This document shows positions 30,267 to 40,623 of a DNA stretch of 64,000 nt, piece by piece. The notes under the pieces are model-generated. The model had not been told where the DNA came from, did not search any database, and was given only the letters and a program-made list of their open reading frames with translations. The DNA is from Chlorobiota bacterium (GTDB lineage Bacteria > Bacteroidota > Chlorobiia > Chlorobiales > Chlorobiaceae): NCBI GenBank assembly GCA_016866305.1, contig VGMX01000001.1:1-64000 (forward strand), in the 5' to 3' direction. A program made the position numbers and the translations under genes. Positions within the stretch are counted from its first letter, which is position 1. Every line of letters begins with the position of its first letter.

Positions 30267-31901
30267 ATGGAGCCAATGAATCATTATCCGGATCCGATCA
30301 AAATCAGAGAGGAGCTGGTAGAAAAATATCCGGCGAAAGTCGCTAAGAAGCGCACCAAGTCGATTATCATCAACGACCCGGAAACCATACCGGAAGTACA
30401 GGCCAACGTGCGGACCGTTCCAGGCATCATAACCCAGCGAGGGTGCTCGTACGCAGGATGCAAGGGTGTGGTGCTCGGTCCGACCCGCGATATCGTCAAC
30501 ATCGTTCACGGCCCGATCGGCTGCAGCTTCTACGCCTGGCTGACCCGCCGCAACCAGACAAGACCGGAAAGCCCGGAGCACGAAAACTTCATCACCTACT
30601 GCTTCTCGACCGACATGCAGGAGGAACATGTGGTGTTCGGCGGGGAAAAGAAGCTGAAGCTGGCAATCCAGGAAGCCTACGACCTTTTTCATCCGAAAGC
30701 CATCGCGATCTTCTCGACCTGCCCGGTCGGCCTGATCGGTGACGACGTGCACGCCGTTTCCAAGGAGATGCGGGAAAAACTCGGCGACTGCAACGTCTTC
30801 GGCTTCAGCTGTGAAGGCTACCGTGGCGTGAGCCAGTCGGCCGGTCACCACATCGCCAACAACGGCGTGTTCAAGCACATGGTCGGCCGCAACAACGACC
30901 AGAAGGAGGGCAAGTTCAAGCTGAACCTGCTCGGAGAATACAACATCGGCGGCGACGCATTCGAGATCGAGCGCATCTTCGAAAAATGCGGCATCACGCT
31001 CGTGGCATCGTTCAGCGGCAACTCCACTGTCGGTGCACTTGAAAATGCGCACACTGCGGACCTGAACGTGATCATGTGCCACCGCTCGATCAACTACATG
31101 GGCGAGATGATGGAGACCAAGTACGGCATTCCGTGGATGAAGGTGAACTTCGTCGGCGCCGAATCGACGGCCAAGTCACTCCGCAAGATTGCCGAGTACT
31201 TCGACGATGAAGGGCTCAAAGTCCGTGTCGAGGAGGTGATCGCAGAGGAGATGCCGAAAGTGAAGGCTGTGATCGACGAGATCCGCCCGAGAACTGAAGG
31301 AAAAACCGCCATGCTCTTCGTCGGCGGCTCGCGTGCGCACCATTACCAGGATCTCTTCACCGAGCTTGGCATGAAAACGGTTGCCGCAGGTTACGAATTT
31401 GCGCACCGAGACGACTACGAGGGCCGTCATGTGCTCCCGAACATCAAGATCGACGCCGACAGCAAGAACATCGAGGAACTGAAAGTCGAGCCCGATCCGG
31501 AAAAATACAACCCCCGCAAGAGCGAGGCCGAACTTGAGGCGCTCAAGGAAAAAGGACTCGAGATCAACGGGTACGAGGGCATGATGAAGCAGATGCTGAA
31601 AAAATCGCTCGTTGTCGATGACGTCAGCCACTATGAATCGGAAAAGCTGATCGAAATCTACAAACCGGACATCTTCTGTGCGGGCATCAAGGAAAAGTAT
31701 GTCGTACAGAAAATGGGCGTGCCGCTCAAGCAGCTCCACAGCTACGACTACGGCGGCCCTTACACCGGATTCGTCGGGGCGACGAACTTCTACCGGGACA
31801 TCGACCGCATGGTGAACAACCCTGTCTGGAAAATGATCAAGGCCCCCTGGGAAAAAACCGGAAACGAAGCAGAGCTTGCAGCCAGCTACGTTACACAGTA
31901 A
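30267..31901 (+). CDS. nifD: Nitrogenase MoFe protein alpha chain
   Basis: GCSYAGCKGVVLGPTRDIVNIVHGPIGCSFYAW; FSCEGYRGVSQSAGHHIAN; 544 aa. Confidence 0.96.
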   Translation: MEPMNHYPDPIKIREELVEKYPAKVAKKRTKSIIINDPETIPEVQANVRTVPGIITQRGCSYAGCKGVVLGPTRDIVNIVHGPIGCSFYAWLTRRNQTRPESPEHENFITYCFSTDMQEEHVVFGGEKKLKLAIQEAYDLFHPKAIAIFSTCPVGLIGDDVHAVSKEMREKLGDCNVFGFSCEGYRGVSQSAGHHIANNGVFKHMVGRNNDQKEGKFKLNLLGEYNIGGDAFEIERIFEKCGITLVASFSGNSTVGALENAHTADLNVIMCHRSINYMGEMMETKYGIPWMKVNFVGAESTAKSLRKIAEYFDDEGLKVRVEEVIAEEMPKVKAVIDEIRPRTEGKTAMLFVGGSRAHHYQDLFTELGMKTVAAGYEFAHRDDYEGRHVLPNIKIDADSKNIEELKVEPDPEKYNPRKSEAELEALKEKGLEINGYEGMMKQMLKKSLVVDDVSHYESEKLIEIYKPDIFCAGIKEKYVVQKMGVPLKQLHSYDYGGPYTGFVGATNFYRDIDRMVNNPVWKMIKAPWEKTGNEAELAASYVTQ

Positions 31902-31927
31902 TCAGGAACACACAGACTATAAGATCA

Positions 31928-33307
31928 ATGTTACTACGACACACCACAAAAGAGGTCAAGGAGCGCGAAGGCCTGACGATCAACCCGGCTAAAACCTGCC
32001 AGCCGATCGGAGCCATGTATGCCGCGCTCGGCGTTCACGGCTGTCTGCCTCACAGCCACGGCTCCCAGGGATGCTGCTCCTATCACCGCAGCACCCTCAC
32101 ACGCCACTACAAGGAACCGGTCATGGCAGCAACCAGCTCGTTCACCGAAGGCGCTTCGGTGTTCGGTGGCCAGGCGAACCTGCTCTCGGCGATCGAAACC
32201 ATCTTTTCGGTCTACGATCCGGATATCATCGCCGTGCACTCGACCTGCCTGTCGGAAACCATCGGTGACGACCTGCAGCAGATCACGAAAAAAGCAAGCG
32301 ACGACGGAAAGATTCCCGAGGGCAAGTACGTGATCTATGCCAGCACCCCGAGCTTTGTCGGATCGCATGTCACCGGTTATGCCAACATGGTTACCGGCAT
32401 CGCCGAACAGTTCGCCGAGTCCAGTGGAGAAAAGAAAAACCAGGTCAACATCATAGCCGGCTGGATGGAGCCGTCCGACATGCGGGAAATCAAGAGGCTG
32501 TCGGCAGAACTCGGCGTAAAGATCGTGCTCTTCCCCGACACCTCCGACGTGCTCGATGCACCGCAGACCGGAAAGCACGAATTCTACCCGAAAGGCGGCA
32601 CAACGGTTGAAGAACTGAAAAGCACCGGCGACAGCAAATGCTCGCTCGCTCTCGGATGCATGAGCGCCGAACCTGCAGCCATCGCGCTCGAAAAAAAATG
32701 CAAGACCCCTTTCGAAACCGTCGACATGCCGATCGGCCTCGGTGCAACCGACCGCTTCATCATGACACTCGCCAAGGCAGCGGGCGTTGCGGTTCCGGAC
32801 TCGATCACCGCTGAAAGAGGGCGGCTCGTCGATGTGATGACCGACATGGAACAGTACTTCCATGGCAAGAAAGTGGCACTCTTCGGCGATCCCGACCAGA
32901 TCATTCCGCTCACCGAATTCCTGCTCGACCTCGGCATGAAACCAATGCACATCGTCAGCGGCACACCCGGCCTCAGGTTCGAAAAGCGCATGCGTGAAAT
33001 TCTCGAACGCGCTCCCTATGCGAATTTCAGGAACGGCATGGGCGCCGACATGTTCCTTCTCCACCAGTGGATCAAGAACGAACCGGTTGACCTGCTTATC
33101 GGCAACACTTACGGCAAGTACATCGCCCGTGACGAGGACATCCCGTTCGTACGGTTCGGTTTCCCGATCCTCGACCGCATCGGCCACAGCTACTTCCCCA
33201 GTGTGGGATACACCGGCGGCCTGAGGCTGCTTGAAAAAATTCTCGGTGTCTTCATGGACCGTCAGGACCGTGATGCTCTTGAGGAGAAGTTCGAACTCGT
33301 GATGTAA
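31928..33307 (+). CDS. nifK: Nitrogenase MoFe protein beta chain
   Basis: NPAKTCQPIGAMYAALGVHGCLPHSHGSQGCCSYHRSTLTRHYKEP. Confidence 0.96.
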   Translation: MLLRHTTKEVKEREGLTINPAKTCQPIGAMYAALGVHGCLPHSHGSQGCCSYHRSTLTRHYKEPVMAATSSFTEGASVFGGQANLLSAIETIFSVYDPDIIAVHSTCLSETIGDDLQQITKKASDDGKIPEGKYVIYASTPSFVGSHVTGYANMVTGIAEQFAESSGEKKNQVNIIAGWMEPSDMREIKRLSAELGVKIVLFPDTSDVLDAPQTGKHEFYPKGGTTVEELKSTGDSKCSLALGCMSAEPAAIALEKKCKTPFETVDMPIGLGATDRFIMTLAKAAGVAVPDSITAERGRLVDVMTDMEQYFHGKKVALFGDPDQIIPLTEFLLDLGMKPMHIVSGTPGLRFEKRMREILERAPYANFRNGMGADMFLLHQWIKNEPVDLLIGNTYGKYIARDEDIPFVRFGFPILDRIGHSYFPSVGYTGGLRLLEKILGVFMDRQDRDALEEKFELVM

Positions 33308-33308
33308 G

Positions 33309-33448
33309 GTCATCTCTTTTTGTCTGTTCCGAAGCCCGATTGCAACGTTGGGCGGTACTCGAAATCCTCATGTACTGCGTGTACACTCCGGTTTCTCCGT
33401 TCCGTCCGCCTTGCACCCAGGCTTCTCACCACGACAGAAAAAGATGAC
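33309..33448. repeat. Dispersed palindromic repeat family A, copy 3, in the nifK-nifE spacer
   Basis: gtcatctctttttgtc...gacagaaaaagatgac ends; core gtactcgaaatcctcatgtactgcgtgtacactccggtttctccgttccgtccgccttgca. Confidence 0.85.
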
Positions 33449-33476
33449 TGAAGAGAAGATTAACGGACCAAAGGAA

Positions 33477-33499
33477 CACTCCCGGCATTGCCGGGAGTG
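33477..33499 (+). other. Strong hairpin immediately upstream of nifE
   Basis: cactcccggcattgccgggagtg, no U-tract, 11 bp before the ATG at 33511. Confidence 0.75.
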
Positions 33500-33510
33500 G
33501 CTCCTGAAAC

Positions 33511-34908
33511 ATGGAATTACTTATTGAAAAAGGGGTTGGCAGCATGAAGGAAGAGATCGGCATTCTTGAGGCAAGGCAAAGCCAGATTTTCGAGAAAAGA
33601 AGCGGAGAGGAACAGCAATTCGACATTGCATGCGACAAGACAAGCCTTTCCGGTTCTGTCAGCCAGCGCGCCTGTGTCTTCTGTGGTTCCCGGGTGGTCC
33701 TCTATCCGGTTGCCGACGCCATTCATATCGTGCACGGCCCGATCGGTTGCGCGGCATACACCTGGGATATCCGCGGAGCCGTCTCTTCAGGTCCTGAACT
33801 GCACCGGCTGAGTTTTTCGACCGACCTGCAGGAAATGGACGTGATCTATGGCGGGGAAAAAAAGCTTTACCGTTCCCTTGTCGAACTGATCGACCAGTAT
33901 CAGCCAAAAGCGGCTTTCATCTACTCGACCTGCATTATCGGACTGATCGGTGACGACATCGAGGCTGTCTGCAAAAAAGTCGCAAAAGAAAAGGGAATCC
34001 CGGTCATGCCGGTGCATTCCGAAGGATTCAAGGGAACAAAGAAGGATGGGTACAAGGCTGCCTGTTCGGCCCTCATGAAACTGATCGGCACCGGCTCGAC
34101 CGAAGGGATCAGTAAATACAGCATCAACATCCTCGGGGAATTCAACCTGGCAGGAGAAGCCTGGATCATCCGGGAATATTACGAAAGAATGGGCATCCAG
34201 GTCGTGGCCACCATGACCGGTGACGGCAGGATCGATGCCATCCGGCGATCCCACGGAGCGTCACTCAACGTGGTGCAGTGCTCGGGTTCCATGACCACGC
34301 TGGCCAGGGAGATGGAAGAGAAATACGGCATCCCCTGCATCCGCGTCTCGTACTTCGGTTTCGAAGACATGTCCAAGTCGCTGTATGACGTTGCGGCACT
34401 GTTCCCCGACAGGCCGGAAATCATGGAGAGGGCACGGGAAATCGTGCGTGACGAGATCAGGAAATACTATCCCGAAATGCAGAAGTTCAGGAGCGCACTG
34501 ACCGGAAAAAAAGCGGCGATCTATGTCGGAGGCGCATTCAAGACCTTCTCGCTGTTCAAGGCCCTCCGTACGGTCGGAATGTCCGTGGTGCTCGCCGGTT
34601 CCCAGACCGGGAACAAGGATGATTACCGTCGCCTCAAGGAGATGTGCGACGAAGGCACGGTGATCGTGGACGACTCGAACCCGGTGGAGCTTTCCAAATT
34701 CGTGCTTGAAAAGGAGGCCGACCTGCTCATCGGCGGCGTCAAGGAACGCCCGATCGCCTTCAAGCTTGGCGTCGGCTTCTGCGACCACAACCACGAACGG
34801 AAGATTCCGCTGGCAGGATTCGTCGGCATGTACAATTTCGCAAAAGAAGTTTATGAATCGGTGATGAGCCCCGTGTGGCAGTTCTCTCCGAGAAAAGGAG
34901 GTCTCTGA
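33511..34908 (+). CDS. nifE: NifE, FeMo-cofactor scaffold
   Basis: RACVFCGSRVVLYPVADAIHIVHGPIGCAAYTWDIRG; start may be the downstream ATG (MKEEIGILE). Confidence 0.94.
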   Translation: MELLIEKGVGSMKEEIGILEARQSQIFEKRSGEEQQFDIACDKTSLSGSVSQRACVFCGSRVVLYPVADAIHIVHGPIGCAAYTWDIRGAVSSGPELHRLSFSTDLQEMDVIYGGEKKLYRSLVELIDQYQPKAAFIYSTCIIGLIGDDIEAVCKKVAKEKGIPVMPVHSEGFKGTKKDGYKAACSALMKLIGTGSTEGISKYSINILGEFNLAGEAWIIREYYERMGIQVVATMTGDGRIDAIRRSHGASLNVVQCSGSMTTLAREMEEKYGIPCIRVSYFGFEDMSKSLYDVAALFPDRPEIMERAREIVRDEIRKYYPEMQKFRSALTGKKAAIYVGGAFKTFSLFKALRTVGMSVVLAGSQTGNKDDYRRLKEMCDEGTVIVDDSNPVELSKFVLEKEADLLIGGVKERPIAFKLGVGFCDHNHERKIPLAGFVGMYNFAKEVYESVMSPVWQFSPRKGGL

Positions 34909-36281
34909 TGACAACGACAGCAAAAACGCCCATGACTGCCAAGGCGGCCACCCAGAATGCCTGCAAACTCTGCAACCCACTGGGCGCATGCCTGGCTTTC
35001 AGGGGCATCGAAAAATGCGTGCCGTTCCTGCACGGATCGCAGGGGTGCGCGACCTATATCCGTCGCTACCTCATCAGCCACTACAAGGAGCCGATCGACA
35101 TCGCCTCATCGAACTTCAACGAAGAGACCGCCGTGTTCGGTGGCAGCCACAACCTGCAGCTCGGTCTGAAGAACGTTTCGCAGCAGTACCGGCCGGAGGT
35201 GATCGGCATTGCCACCACCTGTCTTTCGGAAACCATCGGTGACGACGTGCCCATGATCCTGAAGGAGTACAGGGCCGTCATGGGCAGCGACGAGCCCCTG
35301 CCGGTGATGATCTTTGCCTCGACACCGAGCTACAGCGGCACCCATATCGACGGATTCCATGCAGCGGTTCGGTCTGCCGTGAAAACGCTTGCCGAGGAAG
35401 GACCCAGGAAAAACCTGGTCAACATCTTCCCGGGAATGATCTCTCCTGCAGACATCCGCTATCTGAAAGAGATCATGAACGCTTTCGGCATTCCGTTCGT
35501 CCTGCTGCCGGACTACTCGCAGACACTCGACGGAGGCCCCTGGGCGGAATATCACCGTATCCCCCCGGGAGGCGCCCCGGTCCATGCCATTGCAAGCACC
35601 GGGTGTGCTTCGGCAAGCATCGAATTCGGCTCCACGCTCGAAGCGCAGAAATCGGCTGCAGGATACCTCGAGGAGCGGTTCGGTGTTCCGCGGCACCACC
35701 TGCCCCTGCCGATCGGCATCAAGGCAAGCGACCGGTTCTTCGCGGTTGTGGAAAAACTGACGGAAAAACCCATGCCCGCAGTGTACGAAGACGAGCGCCG
35801 CCGTCTCGTCGATGCCTATGCAGACGGACACAAATATGTCTTCGGCAAGCGGGCGATCCTTTACGGCGAGGAGGATCTGGTGATCTCGATGGCCGCATTC
35901 CTGCACGAAATCGGCGTGCTGCCGGTGCTCTGCGCCTCGGGCGGCAAGAGCGGCCTCATGAAAAAGCGCCTGCTCGAACTGGTGCCCGACCTGGAAGATC
36001 CCGGCATCAGGGTACGCGAAAATGTGGATTTCGTCGATATCGAACACGAAGCCCCGGAGCTCCTGCCGGACTTCCTCATCGGCAACAGCAAAGGCTTCAC
36101 CATGTCGAAAAGGCACATGCTGCCGCTTGTCAGGATCGGCTTTCCGATTCACGACCGCTTCGGCGGCCAGCGGCTGCACCATCTTGGATACCGTGGCACC
36201 CAGGAGCTGTTCGACAGGATCGTCAACACCGTCATCGAACAGCGGCAAAAAGCTTCATCAATCGGTTACACCTATATGTAA
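34908..36281 (+). CDS. nifN: NifN, FeMo-cofactor scaffold
   Basis: NACKLCNPLGACLAFRGIEKCVPFLHGSQGCATYIRRYLISHYKEP; overlaps the nifE stop. Confidence 0.94.
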   Translation: MTTTAKTPMTAKAATQNACKLCNPLGACLAFRGIEKCVPFLHGSQGCATYIRRYLISHYKEPIDIASSNFNEETAVFGGSHNLQLGLKNVSQQYRPEVIGIATTCLSETIGDDVPMILKEYRAVMGSDEPLPVMIFASTPSYSGTHIDGFHAAVRSAVKTLAEEGPRKNLVNIFPGMISPADIRYLKEIMNAFGIPFVLLPDYSQTLDGGPWAEYHRIPPGGAPVHAIASTGCASASIEFGSTLEAQKSAAGYLEERFGVPRHHLPLPIGIKASDRFFAVVEKLTEKPMPAVYEDERRRLVDAYADGHKYVFGKRAILYGEEDLVISMAAFLHEIGVLPVLCASGGKSGLMKKRLLELVPDLEDPGIRVRENVDFVDIEHEAPELLPDFLIGNSKGFTMSKRHMLPLVRIGFPIHDRFGGQRLHHLGYRGTQELFDRIVNTVIEQRQKASSIGYTYM

Positions 36282-36294
36282 AAGGGAGGAATCC

Positions 36295-37569
36295 ATGACA
36301 CTGAACATAAAAAATCACCCCTGCTTCAACGACTCGTCGCGCCATACATTCGGACGCCTTCACCTCCCTGTTGCGCCGAAATGCAATATCCAGTGCAATT
36401 ACTGCAGCCGCAGGTTCGACTGCATGAACGAAAACCGTCCGGGAGTCACCAGCAAGGTGCTCTCCCCCCGCCAGGCGCTCTATTACCTGCAAAAGGCCAT
36501 GGAACTCTCACCCAACATCGCGGTTGTCGGGATTGCCGGTCCGGGAGATCCCTTCGCGAATCCCGATGAAACCATGGAAACATTGCGACTCGTCAGGAAA
36601 CACTATCCTGAAATGCTGCTGTGCGTGGCAACCAACGGTCTCGACCTTCTGCCCTGGATCGACGAGCTTGCCGAACTCCAGGTCAGCCACGTGACCATCA
36701 CCATCAACGCCATCGATCCTGAGATCGGCGCAGAAATCTATGCCTGGGTCCGACACAGGAAAAAGATGTACCGTGAAGTCGAGGCAGCAAGACTGCTCAT
36801 CGGCAACCAGCTCGAAGCCCTGAAACGGCTCAAGGAAAAAGGCGTCACGGCCAAGGTGAACACCATTATTATCCCTGGCATCAACGACACACACGTTATC
36901 GAGGTCGCCCGCAAGGTTTCCGAACTCGGCGCCGATATCCTGAACTGTCTGCCGTATTACCAGACTACCGAAACGGTCTTCGAGAACATTGAGGAACCTT
37001 CACCGGTTCTCGTGGCGGACATCCAGAAAGCCACTGCGGCATTCCTTCCTCAAATGAAGCACTGCGCCCGCTGCAGGGCTGACGCAGCCGGCATCATCGG
37101 CGAAATAAACAGTCCGGAGATAATGCGGAAACTTGCAGAAGCCGCGAGCCTGCCGAAAAATCCCGTTGAACACCGGCCATACATTGCGGTCAGCAGCATG
37201 GAGGGAGTACTCATCAACCAGCATCTGGGCGAAGCCGACCGGTTTCTTATCTACGGCATGGATCCGGAAACCGGAAACTGCACACTGGTCGATTCACGAC
37301 CCGCCCCGCTCCCGGGAGGTGGCCAGCAACGCTGGGAAGCGCTTGCCCGGATATTAAAAGACTGCCGCTCTCTCCTGGCAAACGGAGCCGGAGACTCTCC
37401 CTCGAAAGTGCTCAATGCAAACGGAATAGAGGTGCTTGTCATGGAAGGCATCATCGAGGAAGCCGTGCAGGGAATCTTTACGGGCCAGGATATCAGACAC
37501 CTGATGCGCAGCAGCCAGATCCATGCGTGCGGCACCGGCTGTACGGGCACAGGCGGCGGATGCGGGTAA
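36295..37569 (+). CDS. nifB: NifB, radical SAM FeMo-cofactor biosynthesis protein with NifX-like C-terminal domain
   Basis: KCNIQCNYCSRRFDCMNENRPGVTS; C-terminal HLGEADRFLIYG. Confidence 0.95.
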   Translation: MTLNIKNHPCFNDSSRHTFGRLHLPVAPKCNIQCNYCSRRFDCMNENRPGVTSKVLSPRQALYYLQKAMELSPNIAVVGIAGPGDPFANPDETMETLRLVRKHYPEMLLCVATNGLDLLPWIDELAELQVSHVTITINAIDPEIGAEIYAWVRHRKKMYREVEAARLLIGNQLEALKRLKEKGVTAKVNTIIIPGINDTHVIEVARKVSELGADILNCLPYYQTTETVFENIEEPSPVLVADIQKATAAFLPQMKHCARCRADAAGIIGEINSPEIMRKLAEAASLPKNPVEHRPYIAVSSMEGVLINQHLGEADRFLIYGMDPETGNCTLVDSRPAPLPGGGQQRWEALARILKDCRSLLANGAGDSPSKVLNANGIEVLVMEGIIEEAVQGIFTGQDIRHLMRSSQIHACGTGCTGTGGGCG

Positions 37570-37616
37570 GGGGTTGTTATCTCAGGTTATGCAACAAAAC
37601 AATCAACACCACAAAC

Positions 37617-37925
37617 ATGGACAAACCGAAACATCACATTTTCGTTTGCGCAAGCTTCAGGGCACAGGGCGCTCCGCAAGGCATGTGCCACAAGAAAGAG
37701 TCGCTCGGACTCATTCCCTACCTCGAAAGCGAACTTGCCGACCGCGGCATGAGCGATGTCGCCGTCTCGGCCACTGCATGCCTGAACCTCTGCGAAAAAG
37801 GACCGGTGCTGGTCGTTTATCCCGAAAACTACTGGTATGGCGAAATCGACAGCGAAGAAAAAGTCGACGAAATCCTCGAAGCTCTCGAAGAGGGAGATGC
37901 CTGTGAAACCCATCTGATCAACTGA
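37617..37925 (+). CDS. Thioredoxin-like [2Fe-2S] ferredoxin
   Basis: HHIFVCASFRAQGAPQGMCHKKES...ACLNLCEKGPVLVVYPENYWYGE; follows nifB. Confidence 0.88.
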   Translation: MDKPKHHIFVCASFRAQGAPQGMCHKKESLGLIPYLESELADRGMSDVAVSATACLNLCEKGPVLVVYPENYWYGEIDSEEKVDEILEALEEGDACETHLIN

Positions 37926-37944
37926 TTTTTGCCCGCCGACAAGA

Positions 37945-37971
37945 GGACGCCCTGGACACCTCAGGGCGTTC
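37945..37971 (+). terminator. Hairpin downstream of the nif ferredoxin
   Basis: acgccctg-(7 nt)-cagggcgt stem, weak U-tract. Confidence 0.5.
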
Positions 37972-38073
37972 TGTTGCTGAACATCCATCCTCATTCCGGA
38001 TCTTAAGACACACAGGAATACCGTCGCCAATCTTATATTACGGTGGTACATCAGGATCATATCGCATGTAACC

Positions 38074-38886
38074 ATGGGAAAATGCATGAAACAACCCGTA
38101 GCGCTTGAAGGCTCCATCTGGTTCCAGAAGGCGGAAACCCGTTTCCTTGGCGGAGACCGCATTGCCCTGCTTGAAAAAATCGATGAGCTCGGTTCGATCA
38201 ACAGTGCGGCGAAAGCTGTCGGGATCAGCTACAAGACCGCATGGCACCTGGTCAATATAATCAACAACCTCTCGGAAAAACCACTCGTTGACCGCATGAC
38301 CGGCGGCAAGGGAGGGGGCGGAACGGTCCTGACCCGTGAAGGGAAAAAAGTCATCGAACAGTTCCGTGTCGTGCAGGAAGAACACAGGAAATTCCTTGGG
38401 AACCTCGAAGAACGCCTTGGAGAAACAAGAAACCTCTACCAGTTCCTGCGGCGCATATCGATGAAAATCAGCGCTCGCAACATTTTTTCAGGAACCATTG
38501 AAAAGATTACGCCAGGAGCGGTCAACGCAGAAGTCGTGCTTGCACTTCCTGGCGGAGTGCGCATTACCTCCGTCATTACCATGGGCGCCGTACAGAACCT
38601 CGGCCTCAAAGAGGGAATGAATGCCTACGCCATTATCAAATCAAACTCGGTCATCATCGGCAGGGACCTGCACAATGCGGCCGTAAGCGCCCGAAACATT
38701 CTCTGCGGCACCGTCAGCAAGGTGATCGAAGGTCCGGTCAGCACGGAAGTCGATATCGAAATCGGCAACGGCAACATGATATCATCCATCATCACACACG
38801 GAAGCTCCGAAAAGCTCGGGTTCAGGAAAGGCGAACACGCCTGTGCGCTTTTCAAGGCATCGAGCGTTATCCTTGGCGTGAACTGA
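38074..38886 (+). CDS. modE: ModE-like molybdate-responsive regulator (HTH plus two TOBE/Mop domains)
   Basis: ALLEKIDELGSINSAAKAVGISYKTAWHLVNIINNLSEKPLVDRMTGGKGGGGTVLT; two SARNI(F/L)xGTxxKVxxGxVxxEV repeats. Confidence 0.88.
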   Translation: MGKCMKQPVALEGSIWFQKAETRFLGGDRIALLEKIDELGSINSAAKAVGISYKTAWHLVNIINNLSEKPLVDRMTGGKGGGGTVLTREGKKVIEQFRVVQEEHRKFLGNLEERLGETRNLYQFLRRISMKISARNIFSGTIEKITPGAVNAEVVLALPGGVRITSVITMGAVQNLGLKEGMNAYAIIKSNSVIIGRDLHNAAVSARNILCGTVSKVIEGPVSTEVDIEIGNGNMISSIITHGSSEKLGFRKGEHACALFKASSVILGVN

Positions 38887-39158
38887 ACAAAACCGGATTG
38901 GCTACCTGCTCTCGAGACGACATCGCAATGCCTGATCCGGACGGAAGCTGACTTTTCGGCTTCATTTTTTTCCCGGCAATACAGGAAAAAGAGATCCAAG
39001 AACGTATATTGCTGAAAAAAATACAGTTCTTGCACCGAATCCGGGCATCGATCCGGAAAGAGGGCAGTATCTCCTGGGGGCTTTTCCGCTTATCAGGATG
39101 AGACTTTTGTTTCCTTTGCCGATGTTCTTGCCTGTCATCAATTTTAAAATAACCTTCC

Positions 39159-39524
39159 ATGGAAAGCAGCAAACTTGTCATTATCAGTACCATCGGGCCT
39201 GAAAATCCGGAAAAAGCCACACTCCCGTTTGTGCTCGCCACAGCGTCACAGGCTCTGGATGTAGACGTCGTGGTTTTTCTCCAGTCTTCGGCGGTCTTGC
39301 TTGCAAAAAAAGGCGAAGCCGAAAAGGTAACAGCCCACGGTCTCACCCCCCTGAAGCAACTGCTCGATCTGTTCATGGAAATGGGCGGAACGCTTTACCT
39401 GTGCTCACCCTGTATCCAGGAACGGAACATCCTGATCGACGATCTTGTAACAGGCTCACAGATAGGTGCTGCCGGAACACTGGTCAACTCGGTTATGAGC
39501 GCAACACAGGTTGTCACCTACTGA
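39159..39524 (+). CDS. DsrE-family protein
   Basis: 121 aa; LPFVLATASQALDVDVVVFLQSSAVLLAKK...LYLCSPCIQERNI. Confidence 0.75.
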   Translation: MESSKLVIISTIGPENPEKATLPFVLATASQALDVDVVVFLQSSAVLLAKKGEAEKVTAHGLTPLKQLLDLFMEMGGTLYLCSPCIQERNILIDDLVTGSQIGAAGTLVNSVMSATQVVTY

Positions 39525-39606
39525 ACGGAACGGCATCCGGTGCTGTTCATGAGCGCATTCCTTTCCCCTGCCTCACCCGTACCCGGATGAAAACCTGAAT
39601 ACAATA

Positions 39607-39643
39607 AGAATGGCCCCGATTCCTCAGGGCCATTCTCGTTTTT
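39607..39643 (+). terminator. Rho-independent terminator
   Basis: agaatggccc-(10 nt)-gggccattct followed by cgttttt. Confidence 0.85.
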
Positions 39644-39677
39644 CGATGTCCAACCAATCTCCCCTGCAGCCTGCATG

Positions 39678-40448
39678 TCAGGTCTGCCTGAGCGTCATGG
39701 TCGGTTTCCTGAACAGTGCATAGAGCAACCACTGATGGGCAAACAGCATCAGTTCGGCCTCGTCGTTCCGGATCATTTCCAGCAGTTCTTCCTCAATGTC
39801 GAATATCTGCAGAAACCTGCTCTCAAAGACAAAATCCCTGAATGAATCAAGATCGTAGCTCGCCATGAAAAACATTTTCAGGCTCTTCTCGTCGGGTTCG
39901 AGTTCAGGACTGTAGAGTTTCTTGCTGAGAATCACCTCCATCCATATCCTGTTTTTATCGTCGTATTGGTCGATGCCCTGGTTTTTGCGCCACTCGCTGA
40001 CCGTCCATTCACGCTCCTCTTCGAATCCCCTGCAGTGTTCCTCCCTGATGAGGAAATAAAAGTCGTCGCCGGCCTTTTCATCCTTGTAGATGCCGAAACC
40101 GAGGGGATAGTAGCGGCACGCTGCCGGACGATCATCATAGACGGTGCAGCCCTCGCCAGCAACAAACCTGCATTTGCCCTCTTCGCCAAGCTTGAGCTTC
40201 AGAAACGGAAGTTTCGATTCTTTCTGGATCACCGTTTCGGTGTACTCCGAAATGAATTCCGCCGAGGTAAGTCCAAGCCGTTTTTTCATTCTCAGGATAT
40301 CGTAGGGAGTAAGCACGATATCGAGGTTGCTGCAACAGGTGTTGAAACATGAAATCCCGTCATGACAGCTGAACCGGAACGAGCTGTCACTCCCCAGGCG
40401 TGTCTGTTCATTGAGTTCTATGCCAAGTTTACTGAGAATGTTCTCCAT
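39678..40448 (-). CDS. YkgJ-family cysteine cluster protein
   Basis: GISCFNTCCSNLDIVLTPYDILRMKKRL...CRFVAGEGCTVYDDRPAACRYYPLG. Confidence 0.85.
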   Translation of the reverse strand: MENILSKLGIELNEQTRLGSDSSFRFSCHDGISCFNTCCSNLDIVLTPYDILRMKKRLGLTSAEFISEYTETVIQKESKLPFLKLKLGEEGKCRFVAGEGCTVYDDRPAACRYYPLGFGIYKDEKAGDDFYFLIREEHCRGFEEEREWTVSEWRKNQGIDQYDDKNRIWMEVILSKKLYSPELEPDEKSLKMFFMASYDLDSFRDFVFESRFLQIFDIEEELLEMIRNDEAELMLFAHQWLLYALFRKPTMTLRQT

Positions 40449-40623
40449 AGTCCTGTTATTGGTTGATCCTGTACCTGCTTTGTCAGGGGAACCCCGAAAA
40501 ACAGTGGAATGTTAGATGAATTGTTGCAGAAGCCCCCGCGATGGGTTATCATGGTGACGTCCCTTCACGACAACCATTCAGGGTCGAGCAACTTACCCAA
40601 ATTTCGATTTAATCTGAAATACC

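Noticed and set aside
31934-33313. 459 aa minus-strand ORF covering all of nifK
   Set aside because: Exact antisense shadow of nifK produced by GC-biased third positions; no recognisable protein features.
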